Assembly (NCBI RefSeq): GCF_047731265.1 | Contig: NZ_CP159835.1 | Location: 2,666,001 to 2,730,000 of the forward strand | Direction of reading: 5' to 3' | DNA length: 64,000 bases | Source of the DNA: Patiriisocius sp047731265 | Lineage (GTDB): Bacteria; Bacteroidota; Bacteroidia; Flavobacteriales; Flavobacteriaceae | Notes under the pieces: model-generated | The model's database searches: none | Seen by the model: only the letters and a program-made list of their open reading frames with translations | What the model was told of the DNA's origin: nothing | Position numbers and translations under genes: made by a program | Part shown: positions 19,406-28,453 of the stretch, one piece after another | How the letters are laid out: each line of letters begins with the position of its first letter | How positions within the stretch are numbered: the stretch's first letter is position 1

Positions 19406-19822
19406 ATGCAAACAATGATCTTATCTCTAGCTTTATTCTTTACAGGACTTATTGCACAGGCGCAACTTAATACGGTTTCTGTCGAAATTTTAAACTTTGG
19501 TTCTAATGAGGGTCACGTGCTTGTTGGGCTTTATGACAGTGAGGCAAATTTTTTAAAGAAACGTATAATGGATACTGTTTCAGAAATTGAGAACGAAATA
19601 GCGATACTTTCTTTTAGCGATGTTCCTGATGGCGTGTATGCGATTTCTGCATTTCACGATGAGGACGATGATGGGAAATTAAATATGGCCTTAGGTTTTT
19701 ACCCAACCGAAGATACTGCTACCTCAAACAATGCTCCAGCTCGTTTTGGACCACCTACTTGGGAAGATGCCAAATTTGAAGTTAAGGGAGGAACGGTTGT
19801 TTCTCAAAAAATATCTATGTAA
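19406..19822 (+). CDS. DUF2141 domain exported protein
   Basis: A 138-residue secreted or periplasmic protein: signal MQTMILSLALFFTGLIAQAQ, then a single DUF2141 domain with SNEGHVLVGLYDSEANFLKK, the conserved VYAISAFHDEDDDGKLN segment and MALGFYPTEDTATSNNA. The acidic DEDDDGKL stretch is typical of the family and may bind a cation. Function unknown. First gene of a plus-strand cluster leading to the LytS/LytTR pair. Confidence 0.82.
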   Translation: MQTMILSLALFFTGLIAQAQLNTVSVEILNFGSNEGHVLVGLYDSEANFLKKRIMDTVSEIENEIAILSFSDVPDGVYAISAFHDEDDDGKLNMALGFYPTEDTATSNNAPARFGPPTWEDAKFEVKGGTVVSQKISM

Positions 19823-19860
19823 TACTAAATTATAAACAATAACCACTTAAATTTATCACT

Positions 19861-20490
19861 ATGAAAAAGCTTCTAGTAATAATATGTTTTCTTATTGGTG
19901 CGGCCACATTTGCACAAACCGATTATGAAAAAGGAATGCAAAAAGCCTTTGATCTTTGGGAAGAAGGCAAAAATATGGAAGCTTCTAATCTTTTTGAAAG
20001 AATTGCAAATGCAGAAAAAGATAACTGGCTACCCTCGTTTTATGGAGCGCAAGTTTTAATTTTTAAGGCTTTTGATGAGAAAGACAAAGAGAAATTGACA
20101 ACTATACTTAATAGAGCACTCAATTTATTGAATATGGCGAAAACATTTAGTCCAGAAAACAATGTAGAAATAATGGTCGCCGAAGCACAATACTATAGTG
20201 CTTGGATTGCTTTTGATGGAATGACCTACGGTATGAAATATGCAGGAAAGGTAGTAAGCCTGTATCAAAAGGCATCTATATTAGCACCAGATAATCCTCG
20301 CGTTGTTATGGGAAAAGCGGAATGGGATATGGGATCTGCACAATTTATGGGGGGAGATCCTTCAGATTATTGTAAAGATGTTGAACGCGCTATAGTATTG
20401 TTTGGTACGTTTGAGCCAGAAACCGAATTTCACCCGTCTGGAGGATTAGATCGTGCAAAAGAAGTATTAGAACGTACCTGTAAAAAATAA
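19861..20490 (+). CDS. Exported TPR-like protein
   Basis: A 209-residue protein with a signal peptide (MKKLLVIICFLIGAATFAQ) and helical repeat-like sequence: KGMQKAFDLWEEGKNMEAS, then LNRALNLLNMAKTFSPEN and YQKASILAPDNPRVVMGKAE. These fit two or three degenerate tetratricopeptide units, suggesting a protein-binding scaffold in the periplasm. It ends two bases before the LytS-type kinase gene, so the two are almost certainly co-transcribed; proteins of this kind commonly precede 2TM/LytS clusters in flavobacteria. Exact role unknown. Confidence 0.75.
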   Translation: MKKLLVIICFLIGAATFAQTDYEKGMQKAFDLWEEGKNMEASNLFERIANAEKDNWLPSFYGAQVLIFKAFDEKDKEKLTTILNRALNLLNMAKTFSPENNVEIMVAEAQYYSAWIAFDGMTYGMKYAGKVVSLYQKASILAPDNPRVVMGKAEWDMGSAQFMGGDPSDYCKDVERAIVLFGTFEPETEFHPSGGLDRAKEVLERTCKK

Positions 20491-20492
20491 TT

Positions 20493-21827
20493 ATGTATTT
20501 AATCAAACAAATTGGCAAGGCCTTCTTTATTGGAATTCTAATATTTATAATTGTTTCAGTAATAGAATATACGAATGGGTATAATGTTATAACGGGTGGA
20601 CATTTGTTTGAGAAATTTATATGGAATCAAATTTATTCTGTCTCACTATTTTTGTCTAACATGTTGATATTTAATTATTTAATTGATAAGTATGACAACG
20701 ATATTTTCAAATTAAAATATTTAACAGTAGGTTTTATTGGCGGTATTTTAGTAACGTTTTTAACATTGGTTTTGCTTCGATACGCTTATAAATTGATTAA
20801 TTATAACACCAGTATTGAAACTTTTTTAACCGAAGAAAAAATCCCCAACTACTATATTTCGATGGTGATTTCGTTTGTTGTTCTTAGTGTATTTTATCTG
20901 TTTTATTATTACAAGTCTACCCAGGAAATAAAGGTTAAAGAGCAAAAAATTATTGCAGGAACGGCATCGGCAAAATTTGATGCTTTAAAAAATCAATTAG
21001 ATCCTCATTTCCTCTTTAACAGTTTAAATGTATTAACCAGTTTAATTGAAGAAAATCCGGATGCTGCTACAAAGTTTACCACGGCACTTTCCAAAGTATA
21101 TCGTTATGTTTTAGAACAGAAAAACAAAGAATTAGTAACGGTGGCTGAGGAGTTAAAATTTGCAGACCTATACATGCGTTTGATAAAGATGCGATTTGAA
21201 GATAGTATTGTCTTTACAGTACCCGAAACGATTAGCAATCCAGAGGCAAAAGTAGTGCCTTTGTCTTTACAATTATTATTGGAAAATGCCGTAAAACACA
21301 ACCAAGTAACGTCTTCAAAAAAACTACATATTTCTATTACTGAAGAACAGGGGTATCTGATTGTTAAAAATAATTTACAGCCTAAGCAAACAATAAAGAG
21401 AGGTACGGGTGTAGGATTGCAAAACATTGCGCAGCGCTATGCTTTACTAACAGATAAAGACGTCTCTATAAAAAGAACAGATACAGAATTTAGTATCGGG
21501 ATTCCTATGTTAACAAAAAACACAATGACTATAAACACACAGGAAACTTATATTTCAGATAAAAAATTAGAATTAGCACGAGAGCGGGTAGAGAAGCTAA
21601 AGGGGTTTTATGTTCACTTCTCGATTTACTTATTATTTATTCCTATTTTTATTTGGTTGTATTATCAATCCAATTCTAATTTTCCGTGGGTTATATTTCC
21701 ATTAGCAGGATGGGGAATGGGAGTTGCAGGTCACGCGAGTGATACTTTTGAGTTTAATCCATTTTTCAGCAAAGATTGGGAGCGTCGTAAGATTAGAGAA
21801 TTAATGGATAAGGATGATGAGATTTAG
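20493..21827 (+). CDS. LytS-type sensor histidine kinase fused to a C-terminal 2TM domain
   Basis: A 444-residue membrane kinase. Residues 1-150 hold four predicted membrane helices. The His_kinase domain follows with the phospho-acceptor motif LDPHFLFNSLNVLTSLIEEN (His near 172), the N box LLLENAVKHNQV and the G box GTGVGLQNI. Unusually, after the kinase domain (about residue 350 on) there is a complete 2TM domain, LARERVEKLKGFYVHFSIYL to FFSKDWERRKIREL, the same domain as the next two genes encode alone. The LytTR regulator at 23916 is the natural partner. The signal sensed is unknown. Confidence 0.9.
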   Translation: MYLIKQIGKAFFIGILIFIIVSVIEYTNGYNVITGGHLFEKFIWNQIYSVSLFLSNMLIFNYLIDKYDNDIFKLKYLTVGFIGGILVTFLTLVLLRYAYKLINYNTSIETFLTEEKIPNYYISMVISFVVLSVFYLFYYYKSTQEIKVKEQKIIAGTASAKFDALKNQLDPHFLFNSLNVLTSLIEENPDAATKFTTALSKVYRYVLEQKNKELVTVAEELKFADLYMRLIKMRFEDSIVFTVPETISNPEAKVVPLSLQLLLENAVKHNQVTSSKKLHISITEEQGYLIVKNNLQPKQTIKRGTGVGLQNIAQRYALLTDKDVSIKRTDTEFSIGIPMLTKNTMTINTQETYISDKKLELARERVEKLKGFYVHFSIYLLFIPIFIWLYYQSNSNFPWVIFPLAGWGMGVAGHASDTFEFNPFFSKDWERRKIRELMDKDDEI

Positions 21828-22089
21828 GGTTTTTTCATAGACGACTTTAGATATTTTTTAATCAGAAACAGTTCGCCCTTATGGGGCTAGGGAGACTTTG
21901 TAAGGGTCACTTTTTTTAAACTAATAACAAAGATTCAAGAATATGTAATTAGTAGGTGCTATTTTTTGATTTTACCTAAAGCCTGTACCCAAGGACAATT
22001 CAGAACATAAAAGCAACAATTGAGTAATCTCTTTTTTAAGAAGCCTTATACACCTAGTATCTTTATACTATAATTAAAAACACAACATT

Positions 22090-22407
22090 ATGGACCATTT
22101 TAATAAAGATGACAAATATTATCGCGCAAAAGAACGTATCGCTCAGATCAAGAAGTTTTATATGAGTTTAGCTTCCTTTATAATCTTCATTGGCTTTTTG
22201 GCAACGTTAAATTATTACACAAACGAGTGGCGAAATCCCTGGTTTTTATGGGCCGCATTTGGATGGGGAATTGGGTTGTTTTTTCAAGCAGCAAAGACAT
22301 TTAATTTTATGAGCCTTCTAGGAAAAGACTGGGAAGCAAAAAAAATGAAGGAGTTTATGGAGGAAGAAGATAAAAATAAAAATGACGAACCTAAAATAAG
22401 ATTTTAA
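22090..22407 (+). CDS. 2TM domain protein
   Basis: A 105-residue protein that is essentially one 2TM domain: a basic amphipathic N-terminus (RAKERIAQIKKFYMSLASF), two membrane helices and the signature GWGIGLFFQAAKTF followed by LLGKDWEAKKMKEFMEEE. It ends one base before the next 2TM gene starts, so the two are translationally linked. 2TM proteins are Bacteroidota-typical companions of LytS/LytTR systems; their action is unknown. The 262-base gap upstream suggests a separate promoter. Confidence 0.85.
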   Translation: MDHFNKDDKYYRAKERIAQIKKFYMSLASFIIFIGFLATLNYYTNEWRNPWFLWAAFGWGIGLFFQAAKTFNFMSLLGKDWEAKKMKEFMEEEDKNKNDEPKIRF

Positions 22408-22408
22408 G

Positions 22409-22732
22409 ATGAGAATTATAAAAGACAGAAAGTATAAAGCTGCTCAAAAGCGGTTGGAAGATTTAAAGGGGTTTTATAATCATTTAGGAATTTATATTGT
22501 GGTTAACCTCATTATTGTTGGGCTGTACATCGTTTCGGCTTACAACAAATCTGGTGGATTTGAAGATGAAAATTTTTGGTTATGGCTGTCTTTAAACACT
22601 TTCTCGGTTCCTGTTTTTTGGGGAATAGGTTTATTATTCCATGCAATGAAAGTCTTCAATGTTAAGTTTTTTAGAAAATGGGAAGAGCGAAAGTTGAATG
22701 AGTTCTTAGAAAAAGAAGAAACTAGAAATTGA
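22409..22732 (+). CDS. 2TM domain protein
   Basis: A 107-residue paralogue of the preceding protein, with the same layout: AAQKRLEDLKGFYNHLGIYI, two membrane helices, WGIGLLFHAMKVF and a charged C-terminus (RKWEERKLNEFLEKEE). Spacing of one base to the gene before and 17 bases to the amidohydrolase gene indicates one transcript. It may pair with the other 2TM protein or with the 2TM tail of the kinase (inference). Confidence 0.85.
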   Translation: MRIIKDRKYKAAQKRLEDLKGFYNHLGIYIVVNLIIVGLYIVSAYNKSGGFEDENFWLWLSLNTFSVPVFWGIGLLFHAMKVFNVKFFRKWEERKLNEFLEKEETRN

Positions 22733-22749
22733 GATTTAAAAATTTTAAA

Positions 22750-23886
22750 ATGCAAAATTTAGCACTATTTACGATCGCTCTTTTTTCAGCTTCATTAGTT
22801 GCACAAGATTTTGTGGTAACAAATGTCACCTTATTTGATGGAGAAGCGCTTATTGAAAACACATCGGTCTTAATTGAGGATGGGAAGGTTGTAGAAGTAG
22901 CACAAAGGATTGAAACTACGGCAGAGCGCATTGATGGAACCAGTAAGTTTTTAATGCCTGGATTAACCAATAGCCATGTGCATGCTTTTTCAGCTTTATC
23001 TTTGAAGGAGGCAGCAAAAGCAGGAGTTTTACAAATGTATGATATGCACGGGATGGAGCAATACCAGCGCCAAATGCAAAAATCTTTTAAGGAAAATCCA
23101 GACTATGCAGATTTCTATTTTGCAGGAAATGCTGCCACCGTACCCAATGGTCACGGGACTCAATTTGGATTTGAAGTATCCACGCTTACCAAACCAACCG
23201 AAGCTCAAAAATTTGTGGCAGACAGAATATCGTCTGGAGCGAACTATATTAAAATCATTGTAGAATCTTGGAAAGAGACATTAAACCAGGAAACGATTTC
23301 GGCTTTAATTGCTGAAGCGCACGCCAATAAAATTCTTGCGGTCGTTCATATTTCTAAATGGGAGGATGCAAAATACGTCATCGAAGAAAAAGCAGATGGA
23401 CTCGTTCATATTTGGTGGGATAAAAAAGCGGATGTAGCCGAATTAAAAAAACTAAAAATGACCGAAAATTTCTTTGTGATACCTACTATTTTAACTGCTC
23501 ATCTAGCCTTAGATGGTATTCGAAAAAAGAGTCCTGAAAATGAATTTCTTTCCAATGAAGATATTTTAAGGGAAGTTAGAAAACTGTATGATGCAGGAAT
23601 TCCTTTACTTACAGGAACAGATCCTCCCAATGCAGGTATTAATTACGGTACAGATTTGTATAGAGAAATGGACTTAATGTCCAAGGCAGGTATTCCAAAT
23701 TTAGAAATTTTAAAAGCCGCGACTTCAAACCCATCTATCTATTTTAACATCAATGAAACTGGTTATATAAAGGAAGGTTATCAGGCACATATGATCCTAC
23801 TAGATAAAAACCCTATTCAAAATATAAAGTACATTAGTACTATTAACACTGTTTGGAAATCAGGAAAAAAAGTAAACAGAGAGTAG
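22750..23886 (+). CDS. Exported amidohydrolase family protein
   Basis: A 378-residue metal-dependent hydrolase with signal peptide (MQNLALFTIALFSASLVAQ). The composite amidohydrolase fold is visible: N-terminal beta part (VTNVTLFDGEALIENTSVLI), NSHVHAF with the first metal-binding HxH, histidine in ILAVVHISKWED, the active-site aspartate in LLTGTDPPNAG, and the C-terminal beta part with LLDKNPIQNIKYI. The family includes prolidase-like and imidazolonepropionase-like enzymes; the substrate is unknown. The start is the ATG at 22750, where the signal begins. It sits between the 2TM genes and the LytTR regulator, probably in one operon. Confidence 0.82.
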   Translation: MQNLALFTIALFSASLVAQDFVVTNVTLFDGEALIENTSVLIEDGKVVEVAQRIETTAERIDGTSKFLMPGLTNSHVHAFSALSLKEAAKAGVLQMYDMHGMEQYQRQMQKSFKENPDYADFYFAGNAATVPNGHGTQFGFEVSTLTKPTEAQKFVADRISSGANYIKIIVESWKETLNQETISALIAEAHANKILAVVHISKWEDAKYVIEEKADGLVHIWWDKKADVAELKKLKMTENFFVIPTILTAHLALDGIRKKSPENEFLSNEDILREVRKLYDAGIPLLTGTDPPNAGINYGTDLYREMDLMSKAGIPNLEILKAATSNPSIYFNINETGYIKEGYQAHMILLDKNPIQNIKYISTINTVWKSGKKVNRE

Positions 23887-23915
23887 CCTAATCAACTAAA
23901 AAATTCACATTAAAA

Positions 23916-24671
23916 ATGAATGTTATAATTATCGAAGACGAAAAGCCTTCCGCAAGAAGATTGCAACGAATGCTTTTAAAAATGAACGTAGAGGTATCCA
24001 CGATGCTGCATAGTGTTGAAGAGTCCACAACTTGGTTTCAAAATAACGAACATCCAGATTTGATTTTTCTAGACATCCAATTGAGTGATGGCCTTTCGTT
24101 TGAAATTTTCGAGACCATTGAAGTAAAGAGTTCTATTATATTCACCACAGCTTTTGACGAATATGCTTTACAAGCTTTTAAACTGAATAGTATAGACTAT
24201 CTTCTAAAGCCTATTGATGAAGAAGAATTACAAACGGCGGTCACAAAATACAATGCCTTAAAAACTGTTGCTAAGAACGTACAGCTAAATTTTGAAGACA
24301 TTAAAAAATTACTTTCAAATCCAGTAGAGCGAGAATACAAAAAGCGGTTCACAACAAAGATAGGGCAGCATATTAAGATGATATCTATAGATGATATTGA
24401 ATGTTTTTATAGCGAAAATAAAGGTACCTACGCACACACACTAGATGGGCGCGACTATCTTTTAGATACTACTTTAGAGGAATTAGAAACAGAACTATCA
24501 CCAAAAACTTTTTTTAGAGTCAGCCGAAAATTTTACATCAACATCAATTTCATTAAAGACATTATATCGTACACAAATTCAAGGCTTCAAATCAAACTCA
24601 ATAGTTACAAAGAACAAGAAGTAATTGTAGCCAGAGAGCGCGTTAGAGATTTTAAAGTGTGGCTTGAGTAA
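23916..24671 (+). CDS. LytTR family response regulator
   Basis: A 251-residue regulator. Residues 1-120 form a receiver domain (acidic pocket EDE at 7-9, phospho-acceptor Asp53 in LIFLDIQLSDG, conserved Lys in YLLKPID). Residues about 150-251 form a LytTR DNA-binding domain (ISIDDIECFYSENKGTYAHT, FFRVSRKFYININFI). It is the natural partner of the LytS-type kinase encoded upstream in the same cluster. LytTR regulators bind direct repeats upstream of targets; no such repeat could be assigned by eye here. Confidence 0.92.
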   Translation: MNVIIIEDEKPSARRLQRMLLKMNVEVSTMLHSVEESTTWFQNNEHPDLIFLDIQLSDGLSFEIFETIEVKSSIIFTTAFDEYALQAFKLNSIDYLLKPIDEEELQTAVTKYNALKTVAKNVQLNFEDIKKLLSNPVEREYKKRFTTKIGQHIKMISIDDIECFYSENKGTYAHTLDGRDYLLDTTLEELETELSPKTFFRVSRKFYININFIKDIISYTNSRLQIKLNSYKEQEVIVARERVRDFKVWLE

Positions 24672-24841
24672 ATTTAGAATTATGAATTCGGAATTAGAGG
24701 TGTTTTACTTAATAACCCAAGGGTTGCCGAGTCCGTTTGCCAATTTTGGGAGGTGATTTTGCGATATATTTTAATACACCTGCCTTAGCGCTAGAGGCAC
24801 TGCAACTGCTAACTCACTTCAAAACCGCCAACCGCCAATGC

Positions 24842-26044
24842 CTACTCTTTTTTTGAAACCCTGTTTTCATCAAATGCTGAAGGCAATAGTTTTGGAATAA
24901 ACTTCACTAATATAGGTATTAATAAAGTACCTCCAGGTAGCAGAAAAATAGTGAGCGACGGGATTGATTTGCAGACGTCCAATAATTGATCTTTAACCTT
25001 TCCTTTTTCTTCAATGGATAAATCACGATGTGCAGAACTCCCCAATAATAAAAGCAACTCGCCACTTTCTGAAAGTTCTTTTAAAAGCCGATCACTATTT
25101 CTTAGAATAAGCCTCCTAACAGTAATTATTGATTGTTTGTAAAATTGTTTAATAGGAGAGGAGTATTCAAAGAGTTTTATCTTTTGTTTTATTCCTTGTG
25201 AGAATTCTTGCAGTTCGAAAATACTTTTTGAAAGGCTTTCACTATTAAATCCTAACTTAGAAGTAATATTTTCTAAAAATAGATACTCGCTCATTTCCAT
25301 TTTTGTGTCTTCCCAAACGGCTATGCACGCAACATCTAGCAAGTAATTTCTGGTGGTAATATTGTACTCTTTAAATTTATTTTCTGTTGTTTCAGTCTCA
25401 AAATGATCTGTGTCTATAATATAAGTAGCTGAGGTTTCAAAAAGCTCAATCAATAATTTATCGTATTTGTTTTTTTTCTGTTTCGATTTCAAGGCTAAAA
25501 AACTGCATGAAATAGCAATGGTTTCAATGTCCGTAGCAAAAGCTTTTATTTCTTGAGGTGCAGATAACCATCGTTCGTATACGATTACATCTATAAAAAG
25601 TAATGCATACGTAAGAAGTGAAATAACATTTGTTTTTACTATGGAATTCGATTCTTGCAGCCTTCTGGACAATAGTTGCTCTAACTTTCTTGGATCGGAT
25701 TTAGAAAAAGATAAATTTATTAAAAAACTAGATTTGCCTTTTTCTAGGGTATTATAAAACGTTAGAATACTTTCTATAGCGCCTTCTTTAGTGCCATTTT
25801 GATTGTTTTTATAATAAATATACAAAAGTGAGTAGAACAGGTTTACTTTCGAGAGTTCCTCAGTATTTAATTTTAATGACCCCAAAGTTAATTTGGTAAT
25901 GTGCTCATTAGAAAGGCCATAAATAAAGCCGGATTTTCGCAGTGCATTATAGAATTCAGTTTCACTTGAAAATTGGCTTCCAGGCGTACCATCTCTATAG
26001 CTGCTCAACAACTTATTAATCCAATCTTGTGCAGATGGGTTCAT
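24842..26044 (-). CDS. LETM1-related protein
   Basis: A 400-residue, largely helical protein without a signal peptide. The C-terminus carries the motif PSLTIFLLPGGTLLIPILVK followed by FIPKLLPSAF, characteristic of LETM1-like proteins, which in flavobacteria are often annotated as biofilm-associated. LETM1 in mitochondria functions in K+/H+ or Ca2+/H+ exchange; whether the bacterial relatives transport anything is unknown, and only one weak hydrophobic segment is present here. Monocistronic, convergent with the LytTR cluster. Confidence 0.7.
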   Translation of the reverse strand: MNPSAQDWINKLLSSYRDGTPGSQFSSETEFYNALRKSGFIYGLSNEHITKLTLGSLKLNTEELSKVNLFYSLLYIYYKNNQNGTKEGAIESILTFYNTLEKGKSSFLINLSFSKSDPRKLEQLLSRRLQESNSIVKTNVISLLTYALLFIDVIVYERWLSAPQEIKAFATDIETIAISCSFLALKSKQKKNKYDKLLIELFETSATYIIDTDHFETETTENKFKEYNITTRNYLLDVACIAVWEDTKMEMSEYLFLENITSKLGFNSESLSKSIFELQEFSQGIKQKIKLFEYSSPIKQFYKQSIITVRRLILRNSDRLLKELSESGELLLLLGSSAHRDLSIEEKGKVKDQLLDVCKSIPSLTIFLLPGGTLLIPILVKFIPKLLPSAFDENRVSKKE

Positions 26045-26207
26045 TTATTTTATCATAATTAGTTAAACAAAGGTACAACTAAGACGAGTGTAAATACAAA
26101 TCTTTTAGTTAACAGAACATTAACTTTTTTAGCAAAAACCAAAGGCGAAGTTTCATCGTAAATTGAGGTAAATATAGAACATTCAAATTTTTAAAACCTA
26201 AATTATT

Positions 26208-26918
26208 ATGAAAAAAACAAAGATTTTGCAGCTATTGGTGGCCTTGGAATGACCGTCGCATCCGTAATATTAATTGCTGAAGATCAAGTAGATGCTCCAT
26301 CTGTAGCAGGAACTACCATTGATATTACTGACCTTTATGCCCTTGGAGGAGACAATCCAAACAACACCGTATTTATTGCAACCGTTCAAGGGCCGTTATC
26401 TCCAGAAGAAACTGGCTCAGCAACATTTGACGAGGATGTATTAATAGAATTTAATATAGATAATACTGGATATTTCGTGGAGGATCTAGTGATCCAAGCC
26501 ATTAAGCGTGGCGATTCTATATGTTTTTTCGGTCTAGAAATAGTCGTGGCCTCAGAAACAGGCTTAAATAGTAACGTTCAAACAGACGCACTAAGAACCG
26601 CTGTTAAAATTTCAACATCTGCAGATGTTCAAACTGCTAGTAATAATGGGGTTATTGCTTATGCAGGTCCAATAAGAGATGGTTTTTTTTTGATTTTAAT
26701 CGATTTAATATGGCGGTGTCTGGAGCAGTTGCACCACAAGGTTTTTCACCACTGGATCAAGCTTCAGATTTTTTATCAGACCTAAATGTAGAGCATCGGT
26801 AATAGAAGTTCCTAACGATACGTTTGGAGAAGCTCCGGCACATGTTGCTGCTGCCGTTGGAATTATTGGTTTGCTAAATGCATATAATGTTTGGGCTACT
26901 GCCAACAGAAAAAACTAA
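26208..26918 (+). pseudogene. DUF4331 family pseudogene
   Basis: A broken copy of the intact DUF4331 gene at 27710. It starts MKKTKI at 26208, shifts frame almost at once (a base is missing after position 26227 in the run before GCAGCTATTGG), then reads DAPSVAGTTIDITDLYALGG, FDEDVLIEFNIDNTG and FAGP-like YAGPIRDGFF in one frame up to about 26690. A run of T shifts it again (DFNRFNMAVSGAVAPQGF follows), and a third shift near 26790 leads to the proper end NAYNVWATANRKN. Three frameshifts and no internal nonsense codons in the matching frames suggest recent inactivation. Confidence 0.88.
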
Positions 26919-26958
26919 TCTAAATAAAACATTCAAATTAATTTTAAAATTTTAAAAA

Positions 26959-27570
26959 ATGGACACATGCAAGTTAATAATTGCATTTATTACAATTTGC
27001 GCTTCACTCCTGTTTGTAAAATGTAGTGATGATGATAGCATCGTAGTTATACCTCAGGAAATAGTTTTTTCAGGAACGTTCTCTCAAGAAGATAGTATGG
27101 GGAGTCCAGGAATCAATACTATTTTTAGTGGTTCAGGTGATTTAAAAAATAACTTTAACAAATCTATTCCTACAAATAGAGCAACTTTTCAGCCTATACT
27201 TCAGGCAACTTTAGAGTTGTATCACGATGTATATGCAGTTTCTTTAGGAGTAGACCCAGCAAATCTTGACTATGAAACAAATATTTTAGGCCTTGATGCA
27301 GCAACCTTTAATACTATATTAGCACAATTTGATGCCTTACAAGTAGCTCCAGAAGGAGAAACTATTTACTTTAACCTTACTACGGGGTTAGCGTTGACGA
27401 GTAGAAAATTAGCAGACGATGTAATTGACGTTTCACTTACGCTCATGTTCGGTGGTACTGCGGGTAATCGTTTTGACGGGAACAATGGTACGCCCCAATT
27501 AACAAGTGATGGAGTAGGAGTAGGTGACAGAACTTTTGGTTCTTTCCCTTACTTAAATACATCTAATTAA
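26959..27570 (+). CDS. DUF4331-type lipoprotein (second half-family), copy 1
   Basis: A 203-residue lipoprotein (lipobox SLLFVKC, then an acidic SDDDS linker). The domain starts FSGTFSQEDSMGSPGINTIF, continues with GLDAATFNTILAQFDALQVA and ends with DDVIDVSLTLMFGGTAG and a FPYL tail. The first motif resembles the C-terminal half of long DUF4331 proteins (MGxPxxNTVF), so the two-gene unit seems to be a split DUF4331 system. It is a paralogue of the protein at 28454 but lacks that protein's cysteine-rich insert. Its upstream partner is broken, so its function may be lost or served by the second copy. Confidence 0.75.
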   Translation: MDTCKLIIAFITICASLLFVKCSDDDSIVVIPQEIVFSGTFSQEDSMGSPGINTIFSGSGDLKNNFNKSIPTNRATFQPILQATLELYHDVYAVSLGVDPANLDYETNILGLDAATFNTILAQFDALQVAPEGETIYFNLTTGLALTSRKLADDVIDVSLTLMFGGTAGNRFDGNNGTPQLTSDGVGVGDRTFGSFPYLNTSN

Positions 27571-27709
27571 TTAGAAAAAGGGAGGGTTTTAAAAAGAGGA
27601 AAGCTTCATGTTCTTTTTAAAATAACTTCTATTCCTTCTAAAGTGGGATAAACTAAAAAAAGCTAGTATTTTTACGCATCTAATTTCAGTTTAAATAAAT
27701 GAATCACAA

Positions 27710-28438
27710 ATGAGAAAAACAAAGATTTTTGCTGCTATAAGTGGAGTAGGACTAGCTGTAGCATCTATATTTTTTATTGCTGCAGATCACGTTGATGCTC
27801 CGGCAGTATCCGGTACAAAAACAGACATTGCAGATCTTTTTGCTTTTGAAGGAACTAATTCTAATAACACCGTATTGATAGCCACTTTGCAAGGGGCCTT
27901 AGTATCTGGTGATCAAACTACAAATGCACAGTTTGATGAAGATGTAATGATTGAATTTAATATCGATAATACAGGAGATTTTATTGAAGACTTGGTTATA
28001 CAGGCTGTACGTAGAGGAGATTCTATGTATTTCTTTGGTCCTGCGGCACCGGCAGAAACTGGGCTTGAAAGTTCCGTAATCACATTTGCTTCTCGTACTG
28101 CAGTTAAAATATCTACTTCAGAGGCAGCACAAACAGCGACTAGCACTACTAATATGAGTGTTTTTGCAGGACCCCGTAGAGATCCATTCTTTATGGATTT
28201 TAACCGTTTTAACTTGGTTGCTTCAGGCGCAGTTGCTCCAGAAGGATTTTTACCTCCTGCTGAGGCTTCAGATTTCTTTGCAGATTTAAATGTGCTTGCA
28301 ATTGCTGTTGAGGTACCTAATTCTATGTTAGGAACTGCACCTACGCATGTTGCGGTAGAAAACTTGCCAGACCTTTTTGCAGCAGGATCAATACCAGATT
28401 CGTATAATGTATGGGTAACAACAAGTAGGAAACAATAA
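27710..28438 (+). CDS. DUF4331 family exported protein
   Basis: A 242-residue protein with a signal-like N-terminus (MRKTKIFAAISGVGLAVASI) and a DUF4331 domain: AADHVDAPAVSGTKTDIADL, FDEDVMIEFNIDNTGDFIED, FAGPRRDPFFMDFNRFN and the end NVWVTTSRKQ. It is the intact paralogue of the pseudogene at 26208 and forms a module with the lipoprotein gene 15 bases downstream. DUF4331 function is unknown; the genes often sit near ECF sigma/anti-sigma pairs, as here (30559-32005). Probably periplasmic or surface exposed. Confidence 0.85.
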   Translation: MRKTKIFAAISGVGLAVASIFFIAADHVDAPAVSGTKTDIADLFAFEGTNSNNTVLIATLQGALVSGDQTTNAQFDEDVMIEFNIDNTGDFIEDLVIQAVRRGDSMYFFGPAAPAETGLESSVITFASRTAVKISTSEAAQTATSTTNMSVFAGPRRDPFFMDFNRFNLVASGAVAPEGFLPPAEASDFFADLNVLAIAVEVPNSMLGTAPTHVAVENLPDLFAAGSIPDSYNVWVTTSRKQ

Positions 28439-28453
28439 GTGCTAATTATTAAA

